Assembly (NCBI RefSeq): GCF_030733685.1
Contig: NZ_JASHIM010000002.1
Coordinates: forward strand, 186,001-250,000
DNA from: Roseovarius sp. MMSF_3281
GTDB lineage: Bacteria > Pseudomonadota > Alphaproteobacteria > Rhodobacterales > Rhodobacteraceae
Length of the DNA: 64,000 bases
Direction of reading: 5' to 3'
Numbering within the stretch: position 1 is the first letter of the stretch; each line of letters begins with the position of its first letter. Under the pieces are notes generated by a model. It was given only the letters and a program-made list of their open reading frames with translations. It had not been told where the DNA came from and ran no database searches. The position numbers and the translations under genes are program-made. Below, piece by piece: positions 7,928 through 16,426 of this stretch.

Positions 7928-8095
7928 TTATCTACCCTTTCCGGATACGTTCTTTTGGTCGCGCTGAACGTCGAGCAGATGCTTGTAGGCGATTTTTTCG
8001 ATCTGCCCGCTGTCTGCGCCGGACATAATGATCTCGCGCCAAGCGGGGCTGGTTGGCAGGTGCCTACCGTCTTGTGCCTCGGACTCGGCTGTCAT
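7928..8095 (-). CDS. Small 55-residue protein leading the hemP operon
   Basis: An ORF starting MTAESEAQDG and ending KNVSGKGR. It has a textbook ribosome site (AAAGGAG, eight bases from the ATG) and stops five bases before hemP, so it is very likely translated and coupled to hemP. The segment SGADSGQIEKIAYKHLL looks helical. No family recognised. It could be a small partner of HemP or a coupling leader peptide; the good ribosome site argues against a chance ORF. Confidence 0.65.
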   Translation of the reverse strand: MTAESEAQDGRHLPTSPAWREIIMSGADSGQIEKIAYKHLLDVQRDQKNVSGKGR

Positions 8096-8229
8096 CACGT
8101 CTGCTCCTTTCGGTTAACATCCGGGCTGCCGTTCACGGTGGCTTGGACGGGCATCAAGACGATGCACTGGCAAATTCCGATCAAATGAGTCGGATAATGC
8201 CATCTGCTTACATCAATCCGACAAATTCA

Positions 8230-8244
8230 GTCAAGAATCTTGAC
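8230..8244. promoter_or_regulatory. Inverted repeat in the hemP promoter (TCAAG-N4-TTGA type)
   Basis: GTCAAG-AAT-CTTGAC is a perfect inverted repeat 135 bp upstream of the first gene of the hemP operon. Read on the minus strand its core is TCAAGATTCTTGA, and the right half forms a -35-like TTGACT. The same 13-bp pattern occurs upstream of hmuS (13376-13388). The rest of the 321-bp gap at 8096-8416 holds another inverted pair, GTCGGAT at 8189-8195 and ATCCGAC at 8216-8222, and no gene that I can support. Confidence 0.55.
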
Positions 8245-8416
8245 CGCATGTTTGGACAAGCCGACAAGGGCCGGTGCCAATCCTGCAAGCGCTCGATTAA
8301 ATGATCACTGTTGATTCCGGCGTGACATTGTCATGCTGCGCGCTCGGGGACACCTCAAAGCCACCCAACCCGAGAAACGCATAGAGCGGCGGGCGCTGTC
8401 CGCTTGGCAACCGGTG

Positions 8417-8743
8417 TCACGCCGATTGCAGGGCGTCGATCTTTTGAATCGCTTTGAAACCTTCAAAGCGCGGTGCACCTTCGTGCAACTTGCGGCTTTG
8501 ACCGGCACGGGCATGGGATACGCGGAATTCTTCGCTTGTCGTCCAGGCGCGAAAACACTCCTCGGTCTGCCAAACAGTGTGTGAGGCATAGAGGATACGC
8601 CCGTCCTCCTCGGGACCTTTCAGCATGTGGAAGGACACGAAACCATCCATGTCCTGCAACTTGCTTTCGCGAGTCAGCCAAAGCTCTTCGAACTCGGCGG
8701 CGTGTTCCAAAGGTACGTTGAAACGGTTCATAGCAAGGTACAT
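8417..8743 (-). CDS. hmuQ: IsdG/HmuQ-type haem-degrading monooxygenase
   Basis: A 108-residue antibiotic-biosynthesis-monooxygenase fold protein. The residues that define IsdG-type haem oxygenases are at the expected places: Asn6 (MNRF), Trp67 (FRAW) and His77 (RVSH), matching Asn7/Trp67/His77 of Staphylococcus IsdG. I start it at ATG 8743, which follows GAGGAG by seven bases; the frame is open further upstream but lacks a ribosome site. It is the last gene of hmuSTUV-chaN-hmuQ. The product would free iron from imported haem in the cytosol. Confidence 0.88.
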   Translation of the reverse strand: MYLAMNRFNVPLEHAAEFEELWLTRESKLQDMDGFVSFHMLKGPEEDGRILYASHTVWQTEECFRAWTTSEEFRVSHARAGQSRKLHEGAPRFEGFKAIQKIDALQSA

Positions 8744-8753
8744 TTTCAGCTCC

Positions 8754-9503
8754 TCAGTTGGATTCAAGCGATTGGCAGGGGTCGTCCCGCTCGGCCAGAG
8801 GGACGAGTCGAGTTTCATCAAAAGGAACACCGGTGTCGGCTTCTACAAAGCCGATGGAATGGGTTGTGATCTCGGGGGCGGCTCTGGCGATCATCGCGGG
8901 CACACCCCAATCGTTGCGCGCATGCCCGTTCCCGACGATCATGGCAACCGGCGGCCCGTAGTTTTCAAGCGCTTCGAGTGCCGCGCGGGCGAAGACCGCA
9001 TCGCGATAGCGTTGGACAGCAACCATGCCGACCATCATCTCCATTGGCATGGCTTCGCAATGCGCCTCGAACTGCAGTTGCATACGTTTCTGCCGCTGCT
9101 TTTCTCCCAGTGGCTTATCAAGATCGAAACGCGCTGCTCCTGTGCCGAACAGGGCGGCGGCGCCTTCGCTATAAACATCGCGGATCGCCTCGCGCGGGGC
9201 TGCCGCACCGATGATGCGCGCGTCTCCGAGGGCGTCGAAGATCGGGGCGTAGATCGGGAAATCGCGCCAGCCGCTGGCTTCCCATGCGGCGGCGGTCTGG
9301 CTGCGGTCAGTATCGGCGCGTTCCGCTTCCTCACGGGTAAGCATCTCGAAGACGACGGCTGTGGGGCGTAAATCCTGCACAGCGGCGGCCTGCCCCAAAT
9401 GTGCGTCCGCGTTATCGTGTACCTCGCCCAGAATGACGATGTCGGCCGTGGGTTCTGCTGAAGCGGGCAGGGCAAGGGCCAGGAACAGGCTCACAAGTCG
9501 CAT
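8754..9503 (-). CDS. ChaN family haem-binding protein
   Basis: A 249-residue protein with a signal peptide (MRLVSLFLALALPASA) and the ChaN/DUF399 motifs: LGEVHDNADAHL near the N-terminus, FEMLTREE, and VGNGHARND near the C-terminus. ChaN proteins such as Campylobacter ChaN bind cofacial haem and take part in iron uptake. It lacks an obvious lipobox Cys in the first 20 residues, unlike the lipoprotein members. ATG 9503 follows AAAGGAAACCA. The position between hmuV and hmuQ supports a periplasmic haem role. Confidence 0.88.
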   Translation of the reverse strand: MRLVSLFLALALPASAEPTADIVILGEVHDNADAHLGQAAAVQDLRPTAVVFEMLTREEAERADTDRSQTAAAWEASGWRDFPIYAPIFDALGDARIIGAAAPREAIRDVYSEGAAALFGTGAARFDLDKPLGEKQRQKRMQLQFEAHCEAMPMEMMVGMVAVQRYRDAVFARAALEALENYGPPVAMIVGNGHARNDWGVPAMIARAAPEITTHSIGFVEADTGVPFDETRLVPLAERDDPCQSLESN

Positions 9504-9513
9504 TGGTTTCCTT

Positions 9514-10296
9514 TCAGATGGTTGCCGCGTGGGGCAGGATGTAGGGTATGCCCGAGGGCGGCGGGGCAGAAACGCGCAAGGCGCAGCCATAGGCGCGCGA
9601 CAGGATGTCGTCGTTCAGAACATCGCCTGGCGCACCTAAGGCAAGGCGCTGCCCTTCGGCCAGCACTGCAACACGTTCGGCAAAAAGTGCGGTAAGGTTC
9701 AAGTCATGCATGACGGCGATCACCCCGCCGCCTGCGCGGGCAAAGTCTCGGGCGATTTCCATGACTTGCAGCTGATGCGCAATATCAAGGCTGGAAACCG
9801 GTTCGTCCAGTAAAAGCCATCGCGGCTGACCGTCTTCGACCGGGGCCCAGACTTGCGCCAGGACGCGGGCAAGCATGACCCTTTGGGCTTCGCCGCCCGA
9901 CAGCTCCTGGAATGTCCGGTTTGCGTAATGCGCCAGTCCGACCCGGGCCAAGGCCTGCATGGGCACCTCGGGCCTGTCCCCGGCGGTCCCCGATTGCAAT
10001 CCGAGACGAATGACTTCGATGACGGTGAACGGGAAGGCCAGACGCGACGCTTGTGGCAGGACCGCGCGTTGCGCGGCCAGCTCCCATGGCTTCATGGAGC
10101 CGATGTCTTTCCCGTTAAGGCTGACTTTGCCCCTGAATGGCAGAGAGGCCGTGATTGCCCCAAGCAGGGTTGATTTGCCCGATCCATTCGGGCCGACGAT
10201 GGCGGTGACTTCTCCGGGCAGGGCCGTCAGGCTTACGCCGCGAAGGGCCTCGTGTTTGCCGTAAAAGACCCGGATGTCTTCAGCGATCAGGCTCAT
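9514..10296 (-). CDS. hmuV: Haem ABC transporter ATP-binding protein HmuV
   Basis: A 260-residue ATPase of the FecE/BtuD/HmuV group. Walker A is GPNGSGKST near residue 37, the signature is LSGGEAQRV, Walker B is WLLLDEP, and an H-loop His follows in VMHDLN. It powers import of haem from the periplasm through HmuU. The start ATG overlaps the HmuU stop (ATGA); the frame extends 36 bases further up but only inside hmuU. Confidence 0.95.
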   Translation of the reverse strand: MSLIAEDIRVFYGKHEALRGVSLTALPGEVTAIVGPNGSGKSTLLGAITASLPFRGKVSLNGKDIGSMKPWELAAQRAVLPQASRLAFPFTVIEVIRLGLQSGTAGDRPEVPMQALARVGLAHYANRTFQELSGGEAQRVMLARVLAQVWAPVEDGQPRWLLLDEPVSSLDIAHQLQVMEIARDFARAGGGVIAVMHDLNLTALFAERVAVLAEGQRLALGAPGDVLNDDILSRAYGCALRVSAPPPSGIPYILPHAATI

Positions 10297-11360
10297 AGTT
10301 CGACCAATCCCTGACGTTTCAATAGAATCCACAGGAATACGGGCGCACCAAGCACGGCCGTTACGATCCCGATGGGCAGTTCCGCAGGTGTTATGACCAC
10401 CCGGGCAATCACATCCGCGAGGATCAGCAGGAGCGCACCCAGCAGCGCAGAATTGAGCAGTAAGCTGCGATGATCCGGGCCGGTTGCAAGCCGCAATAGA
10501 TGAGGCACGACAATGCCGATAAAGCCGATGCCGCCCGAAACAGCGACGGCCGCACCGGTGGCGCCGGCGACGGCGAGGATGGCCACGGATTTCATACGCT
10601 GCACATTGATGCCGATATGCGCGGCGGTCGCTTCGCCTAGGGCGAGCCCGTTGAGACCACGGCCCAGAAACAGCGCCGCACCGATGGACAGCAGGATCAA
10701 CGGGCCGGAGGCCAGAACCTTGGCCCAGCTTGCCCCGGCCAGCGACCCAAGCCCCCAGAACGTCAGGTCGCGTAGTTGCTGATCATCGGCAATGTAGACA
10801 AGGATGCCCGACAGGGCACCCGCGAGTGCCCCAAGCGCGATCCCGGCCAAAAGCATCGTGGCCACCGAAGTGCGACCATGGCGGGTTGAGACACGGTAGA
10901 GCAGGAGGGTCGATCCCCAGCCCCCGAGAAACGCTGCAAAGGGAACAAGCTGATTGCCCACAATATTGATTATCGCAGAGGGTAAAAGCGCGCCCAGCAC
11001 GATGGCCAGGATCGCGCCGAGGCCGGCACCGGCACCGACACCGACGATGCCGGGATCGGCCAGCGGATTGCGGAAAAGCCCCTGCATCGCTGCACCAGAA
11101 ACTGCCAGAGCCGCGCCCACAAGTAGACCCATGGCAAGTCGGGGCAGACGGATATCGAACAGCACGACGCGTTCCATCTGGCTCAACGCTTCGCCCTGTA
11201 CCAGCTTTACCAGCATCGCTGACAAGGTCACGTCCGTTGCGCCTACCTGAAGGCTTGCGATGCAGCCCAACGCCAGTGCGCCCGCAAGGCCCCAGTGCAA
11301 CGCGCGCGTGCGGGACATCCGGTCATTCGGGGCGTCCTCGATATTTACCGCCTCGGCCAA
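10293..11360 (-). CDS. hmuU: Haem ABC transporter permease HmuU (FecCD family)
   Basis: A 355-residue FecCD/BtuC-type permease with about ten hydrophobic helices. Conserved elements include RLPRLAMGLLVGAALAVSGAAMQ, RNPLADPGIVGVGAGAG and the GGIGFIGIVVPHLLRL loop that contacts the ATPase. The start is taken as the TTG at 11360, three bases after the hmuT stop with AGGAAAG upstream; an ATG at 11318 is an alternative that would remove 14 residues. It pairs with HmuV and the binding protein HmuT. Confidence 0.93.
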   Translation of the reverse strand: MAEAVNIEDAPNDRMSRTRALHWGLAGALALGCIASLQVGATDVTLSAMLVKLVQGEALSQMERVVLFDIRLPRLAMGLLVGAALAVSGAAMQGLFRNPLADPGIVGVGAGAGLGAILAIVLGALLPSAIINIVGNQLVPFAAFLGGWGSTLLLYRVSTRHGRTSVATMLLAGIALGALAGALSGILVYIADDQQLRDLTFWGLGSLAGASWAKVLASGPLILLSIGAALFLGRGLNGLALGEATAAHIGINVQRMKSVAILAVAGATGAAVAVSGGIGFIGIVVPHLLRLATGPDHRSLLLNSALLGALLLILADVIARVVITPAELPIGIVTAVLGAPVFLWILLKRQGLVEL

Positions 11361-11363
11361 GAC

Positions 11364-12260
11364 TCAGCTTTCCTGATCATAAAGCTCGTCGTTCAGCTTG
11401 CGTATGGCTTCGGCGGTGCGTGGCCCAAAGCCCAGCATCAGCAATCCGTCCATGCGCACCACGGAACGCGTCTTCGCGGCCGGTGTCAGCTTTATCGCGG
11501 GCATCGCGAACAACTCGTCATCTGCGACGTCATGATCGCCGCCTCGATCCATCATCAGGATAACCTCAGGCGCGGCGAGGCCGACGGCTTCGTCGGACAG
11601 TTGCTTGTAACCCTCGTAGTCCGTAATTGCATTCACCCCGCCGGCCATGCGGATCAGCGCATCGGCGGCAGTGCCGGTGCCGGACGCATTGATTTTCCCG
11701 CCTTTCGTTGACAGCACGAAAAGCACACGTGTCTTGTTGGCTTGCGGGCGCTCTGCATCGGCCAGCGCCCCGGACAGGTCTACCTTGACTTCGTTGATCA
11801 ACGCATCGGCACGTTCCGGCACGCCAAGCGCTGTGCCGATGATTTCAATCTTGCGCAGGATGCCTTCGGTGCTGAGCGCGTCGGGTACTTCGACAAACTC
11901 CACATCCGCCGCGCGGATGACCTCCAGTGCCTCGGGTGGTCCGGCCCCTTCCTGTGAAAGGATCAGGGACGGGCCAACTGACAACACGCCTTCAGGTGAA
12001 AGGGACCGCATGTAGCCGACATCGGGCAGGTTGGTCACCTCGGGCGGGTAGGTCGAGGTGGTGTCCCGGGCTTTCAGGCGGTGCTGCTGACCGAGGGCCG
12101 CAACTATTTCCGTCGTGGATCCCCCGATCGACAGGACATCGGCATGTGGGTTCGGCACCTCTGCGCTTTGCTGTGCGCTGACGGCCAGGGCGAGGATGGC
12201 ACTGAACGTTGCCGCCCATATACCTACGTAGGCCCCGGATTTCTTGCGGCAGAAATTCAT
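11364..12260 (-). CDS. hmuT: Haem ABC transporter substrate-binding protein HmuT
   Basis: A 298-residue periplasmic binding protein of the class III (BtuF-like) type. It has an N-terminal hydrophobic export signal (WAATFSAILALAVSA), the LSIGGSTTEIVAALG opening strand, and a TTSTYPPEV segment carrying a conserved Tyr often used to ligate haem. ATG 12260 overlaps the TGA of hmuS. It captures haem delivered across the outer membrane by a TonB-dependent receptor that is not in this window. Confidence 0.93.
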   Translation of the reverse strand: MNFCRKKSGAYVGIWAATFSAILALAVSAQQSAEVPNPHADVLSIGGSTTEIVAALGQQHRLKARDTTSTYPPEVTNLPDVGYMRSLSPEGVLSVGPSLILSQEGAGPPEALEVIRAADVEFVEVPDALSTEGILRKIEIIGTALGVPERADALINEVKVDLSGALADAERPQANKTRVLFVLSTKGGKINASGTGTAADALIRMAGGVNAITDYEGYKQLSDEAVGLAAPEVILMMDRGGDHDVADDELFAMPAIKLTPAAKTRSVVRMDGLLMLGFGPRTAEAIRKLNDELYDQES

Positions 12261-13309
12261 GCTGGGACCTCCGCAAGTGTTGGCAGGGCTTCGACGATCC
12301 GGCCCCATTCAGGGCGCGAATCCCGGCCTTCTTTGCCGACGCCAAAGACTTGGAAGATCAACCCGCCCTCGGCATCGAAGGCTTCCACCGATACGGCAGG
12401 CCCGCGTTGCGTGGGTTTTTCCACGGCCCAAACCTCGGCAACCTTGTCGAGGCGCAGGTGCAGGTTGAACCCCGGGTCCATCACGTTCTGCCACGGCCCC
12501 ATTGGCCTAAGTGTGTGGACTGGTCCGGTGTGGATCTGGATGCAGCCACGATTGCCGACGAAGATCATGACCTCGATCCCGGCATCGCGGATGGCCTGAA
12601 GCATCGCATCGGCGGCGTCAGGCTCCAGCTGGCGCACCCATGGGCCGCCTGCGATCCGATAGGCGCCCAGACGGTTCATCTTGAGTTTCGAGCACAGCCG
12701 CAGGAATTGGTGCGTATCAGTCAGCTTGGCCCATTCCTCGCGCAGTATATCCACCTTGTCGGTTCGGGATTTAGGGCCTTCGACCGGTTTGCGCGCCTCG
12801 ACCGCCTGACTGTCTGACTGGTCCGCCACGGCCAAATCTGCGACAATCCCGGCCCAGGCGTCATGGTTTGACGCGTCTCGCAGGTGAATCTTATGCACCG
12901 CGTCGCCCGCTGCATCGAAAACCTGCAACGAACGACGCGGACCCTGCTCGGTTTCGGACTCGACCGCAAAGGCATGGACCCAATGTGACGGGAAAATGCG
13001 CAGGTCGATATTCTCGGTCAAGGTCATCGCGGCATGCTCGCCGGGATGATAGTTGCCGTATTCACCGATCTTTTCATGTACGCAGGCCCCGACACGCGTC
13101 AGCGCCATGACCTCGCCAAGCGCTTCGGCGGCGGGGATGATCCCGTCGGGATGGGCGCCGATTCTCGTGGCGCCATGGCCGACACTGGCAGCAACCAGTT
13201 GAGCCTCGGATATGCCGAGGGCATCCGACGCATCGCGCGCACGCATCTTGGGGTTTTCAGCCTGAAAGGCACGGATGTCGAAAGGGCTGACAGCGGGGTG
13301 CTGTGTCAT
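12257..13309 (-). CDS. hmuS: Hemin-degrading factor HmuS/ChuS-like
   Basis: A 350-residue HmuS/ChuS family cytosolic protein made of two tandem homologous halves: the first begins with the ASDALGISEAQLVAASVG unit and the second near LREEWAKLTDTHQFLRLCSKL. Members bind haem and either degrade it or pass it on. ATG 13309 follows GAGGACGCCC. It is the first gene of the hmu operon, and every junction through hmuT-U-V is overlapped or nearly so. With HmuQ it gives the operon two haem-processing proteins. Confidence 0.93.
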   Translation of the reverse strand: MTQHPAVSPFDIRAFQAENPKMRARDASDALGISEAQLVAASVGHGATRIGAHPDGIIPAAEALGEVMALTRVGACVHEKIGEYGNYHPGEHAAMTLTENIDLRIFPSHWVHAFAVESETEQGPRRSLQVFDAAGDAVHKIHLRDASNHDAWAGIVADLAVADQSDSQAVEARKPVEGPKSRTDKVDILREEWAKLTDTHQFLRLCSKLKMNRLGAYRIAGGPWVRQLEPDAADAMLQAIRDAGIEVMIFVGNRGCIQIHTGPVHTLRPMGPWQNVMDPGFNLHLRLDKVAEVWAVEKPTQRGPAVSVEAFDAEGGLIFQVFGVGKEGRDSRPEWGRIVEALPTLAEVPA

Positions 13310-13375
13310 GGGCGTCCTCGGAGTTTGGAGTGTGGTCCGATGGCTGCGCCCGGTAAGAAGCGGTGCGTGGCTGTC

Positions 13376-13388
13376 TCAAATTACTTGA
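13376..13388. promoter_or_regulatory. TCAAG-N4-TTGA element in the hmuS promoter
   Basis: Read on the minus strand the site is TCAAGTAATTTGA, 67 bp upstream of the hmuS start, with its right half merging into a -35-like TTGAGA. It matches the hemP-promoter site in length and in both half-sites. Nothing else is recognisable in the 388-bp gap 13310-13697; short ORFs there overlap the hmuS start or lack ribosome sites. The regulator is not known to me; an iron-responsive Rrf2 or Fur-type factor is plausible. Confidence 0.5.
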
Positions 13389-13697
13389 CTGTTTTAGTTT
13401 GATACGACTGACGCTGCAACCCATCGCGATGCATCGCATCCCGAAATCATCAGAAAAACCGCGCCGGCCTTCGAAGGCCAAGGTATGGTGCCCGGGAATG
13501 ATGGCGCGAATCCTCTCATCCGTGTTGCGTGGCACGATCACGCAAATGCACCGATCCGGTTTTGTTGAAATGCTGGCTGTAGATTGCACCAGTCGTTTAC
13601 GGTGACGCGCTCGGCCAAGAACCACCGCATGAGGCGGCACCAAACGACGCGGTGTCCTGAAACTGGTCGCTCCTCCCTTCGTTGGGGCGGCGTTCCA

Positions 13698-15011
13698 CTA
13701 ATTTATCGTGCCTTCAAGGCCCTCGGGTTGACCCGCGATCACAAAGGTCAGGCGCTCAGGATCAAGCAGTTCCTTGGCGACGCGGTTCACATCTTCCAAG
13801 GTGACCGCCTCAACCATATCGTTGCGGTTCAGGATATAGTCGGTAGGCAGGTCTTCCATCTGCATCGCTACGGTGATCTTTGCGATTGGTCCGTTCCCGT
13901 CGAACCGCAAGGGATACGCCCCGGTCAGGTAGGTCTTGGCGTCCTGCAGTTCCTCGTCAGTTACGCCGTTTTCGCGAATGCGGCTCCACTCGTCCCGGAT
14001 CACGGAGACGGCTTCGGCAATCCGATCATTGGCGGATGACACCGAACCCATCCAAAGTTGCGCGCCGTCCTTGTCAGCGAGATAGGAATAGACACCGTAG
14101 GTTAATCCGCGTTTTTCCCGAACCTCGTTCATAAGACGGCTTTCGAAAGAGCCGCCCCCCAAGATGTGGTTCAGAATATAAGCTGCAAAGAAATCAGGAT
14201 CATCGCGATCGATTCCCGGCTGAGCAAACATGGCGACCGATTGAGGTGTCTCGAAATCAACGATCTTGACGCCCCCAGGAAGATTCGGCTTCGCCGGCCC
14301 GGGAAGCGGCGCCCCGTGTTCGGGCAATCCTGCAAGGAGTGTATCGAGTACCGTTTTCAGTTCCCCTGCCGTGATATCGCCAACGGCGCTTACATGAAGG
14401 CGATCAAGGGCCAAAGTGGCGTCGTGTGCCGCAACAAGATCATCGCGCGTCAGGTTTGCGACGCTGTCGAGCGTCCCCATGAGAGACGAGGCATAGGGAT
14501 GGTCCCCATAGACAATCTTATCAAACGCCATTCCGGCCAGATCACGTGGATCCTTGAGGGCAGAGCGAATGTTGGATTGCACCTGCGCGCGAACGCGCTG
14601 AATTGCTTGATCATCGAAGCGTGGATCAACGAGGCTTTTGCGCAGTAAGTCCACCGCCTGATCACGGTTTTCTGTCAGGAAGCGCGCGGAGATACTTACA
14701 GTGTCATCATCCACACTGTAGTTGAATGAAGCGGCAATACTTTCGGTGGCCTTGGCAAACGCCCGGGCATCCATCTCGCCGGCGCCTTCTTCCAAAAGGC
14801 CCACCATCAAGTTGACAGCACCGCGTTTTTCCGGTGCATCCAACGAGGCACCACCGCGAAACCGCAGCTCCAAAGACACGAAGGGTATATTGTGGTCCTC
14901 GACAAGCCACGCGTTAATGCCGTTGGGTGTCGTGATCTCTTCTACGTCAAGCTCAGCTTGTGCGGGAAGCGCAAAGAGCGCCAGACATATGGCGAAAACA
15001 TAACGGATCAT
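13698..15011 (-). CDS. M16 family peptidase-like protein without the zinc motif
   Basis: A 437-residue secreted protein (signal peptide to LPAQA) with two M16 domains. The place where active members have HxxEH is replaced by a Leu/Gly/Glu-rich stretch (GLLEEGAG), so zinc binding is probably lost. The C-terminal domain retains FVIAGQPEG-like ends. It overlaps its active partner upstream by ATGA. In many alphaproteobacteria such pairs form a heterodimer with one catalytic and one structural subunit, as in mitochondrial processing peptidase. Confidence 0.9.
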   Translation of the reverse strand: MIRYVFAICLALFALPAQAELDVEEITTPNGINAWLVEDHNIPFVSLELRFRGGASLDAPEKRGAVNLMVGLLEEGAGEMDARAFAKATESIAASFNYSVDDDTVSISARFLTENRDQAVDLLRKSLVDPRFDDQAIQRVRAQVQSNIRSALKDPRDLAGMAFDKIVYGDHPYASSLMGTLDSVANLTRDDLVAAHDATLALDRLHVSAVGDITAGELKTVLDTLLAGLPEHGAPLPGPAKPNLPGGVKIVDFETPQSVAMFAQPGIDRDDPDFFAAYILNHILGGGSFESRLMNEVREKRGLTYGVYSYLADKDGAQLWMGSVSSANDRIAEAVSVIRDEWSRIRENGVTDEELQDAKTYLTGAYPLRFDGNGPIAKITVAMQMEDLPTDYILNRNDMVEAVTLEDVNRVAKELLDPERLTFVIAGQPEGLEGTIN

Positions 15012-16339
15012 TGGGTTACCTCCGGGGCCATCAATCTGCCGGTGACGGAATTTTTTCGATCCAAAACGTCATGCGCTGCGGCCATGATGTCCTCGGGCGT
15101 GACCGCTTGAAGAATCTCGGGCCAAGCCTGCACATCCTCGACCGTCAAACCTTGGGTCAAGGCGCGACCATAACGGTTGGCAAGCGCATTCACGTCGTCG
15201 CGCGCGTAAATTTGCGAAGCCTTCACCTGCATCTTGATACGGTCCAATTGCGCCCGGTCGACGCCGGTTTCCAGAAACTCGGTAAGGACCCGGTCCAAGC
15301 CGTCTTCGGCCTGATCAAGTGTCACACCCGGTGCTGGCACGACATAAAAATTCAAGGTTGTCTGGTCGAGTGATTTGCCCCGGTAATAGGCGGAGGTGTG
15401 GACGGCGATCTGGTCATCGAATTGAAGCTTTTCAGCCATGACCGACGTACTGCCACCACCCAAGATATCAGCCAGCAATGTGAGAGCCGCTGCTTTCTCC
15501 TGCGCACCGCTGTCACGTTCCGGGGCAAGATAGCTACGGGTGACATAAGGCTGTGCAACACGCGAATCTTCGTAGGCCAGCCGCCGTTCGGCCATTTGCC
15601 TTGGTTCTTTTGCGCGGCTGCGCTCGGGCAATTCGGGGTTGGCCGGAATCGCGCCATAGTAGGTCTCGGCAAGTTTGCGGACCTCGCCGGGCTGAACATC
15701 ACCGGCGACCACAAGGACGGCATTGTTGGGCGCGTAATAGGTTTCGTAGTACTCGAGCGCATCAGCAAGATCCAACTGCTGCATCTCGTGCTGCCAACCG
15801 ATGATGGGTACGCCATACCTGTGGTTCAAATACTGCGCAGCGCTTTTTTGTTCTCTGAACAATGCGCCGGGGTTGTTTTCAACCCGCTGATTGCGTTCTT
15901 CGATAATGACATCGCGTTCGGTTGCGATATCGCTTTCATCAAGTTGCAGGTTGACCATGCGGTCGCTTTCCATCCGCATCATCAATTCCAACCTGTCTGC
16001 CGCTACCCGTTGAAAATACGCGGTATAATCGTGGCTGGTAAAGGCGTTGTCGCTGCCACCATTGCGCGAGACGGTGGCGGATAGTTCACCGGGGTCAAGC
16101 GTTTCCGTTCCCTTGAAAAGCAGATGTTCCAAGAAGTGTGCAACACCCGAAACACCGGGTTTTTCATCGGCGGACCCGGCTTTGTACCAAACCATATGTA
16201 CGACGACAGGTGCCCGGTGATCTTCGATCACCACGACCTCCATATCGTTGTCCAAGGTGAAAGCGGTCACTTGGTCATCGGCATGTAATGGCAGGGTGAA
16301 GGTCGACATTGCCATGAGCACGGCAAGAAGCAGACGCAT
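15008..16339 (-). CDS. M16 family zinc metallopeptidase
   Basis: A 443-residue periplasmic M16 peptidase with a signal peptide (VLMAMSTFTLPLHA). The inverted zinc motif is visible as HFLEH within VAHFLEHLLFKGT near residue 70, with the third ligand Glu in the ERDVIIEERNQR region. It would degrade or process small exported peptides or proteins. The next gene encodes the motif-less partner in a 4-nt overlap. The substrate is unknown. Confidence 0.93.
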   Translation of the reverse strand: MRLLLAVLMAMSTFTLPLHADDQVTAFTLDNDMEVVVIEDHRAPVVVHMVWYKAGSADEKPGVSGVAHFLEHLLFKGTETLDPGELSATVSRNGGSDNAFTSHDYTAYFQRVAADRLELMMRMESDRMVNLQLDESDIATERDVIIEERNQRVENNPGALFREQKSAAQYLNHRYGVPIIGWQHEMQQLDLADALEYYETYYAPNNAVLVVAGDVQPGEVRKLAETYYGAIPANPELPERSRAKEPRQMAERRLAYEDSRVAQPYVTRSYLAPERDSGAQEKAAALTLLADILGGGSTSVMAEKLQFDDQIAVHTSAYYRGKSLDQTTLNFYVVPAPGVTLDQAEDGLDRVLTEFLETGVDRAQLDRIKMQVKASQIYARDDVNALANRYGRALTQGLTVEDVQAWPEILQAVTPEDIMAAAHDVLDRKNSVTGRLMAPEVTQ

Positions 16340-16426
16340 GAAAACACTCCGTAGCTGGGGTTTGTGATCAAAATACGGTCAACCTGACCAGTTTCAAGCG
16401 TCTTGACGGAGCCGTGAACGCCCGGC

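Noticed and set aside
13257..13643. Minus-strand ORF across the hmuS start
   Set aside because: Overlaps hmuS by about 50 bases in another frame, has no ribosome site and no recognisable fold; the promoter motif lies inside it.
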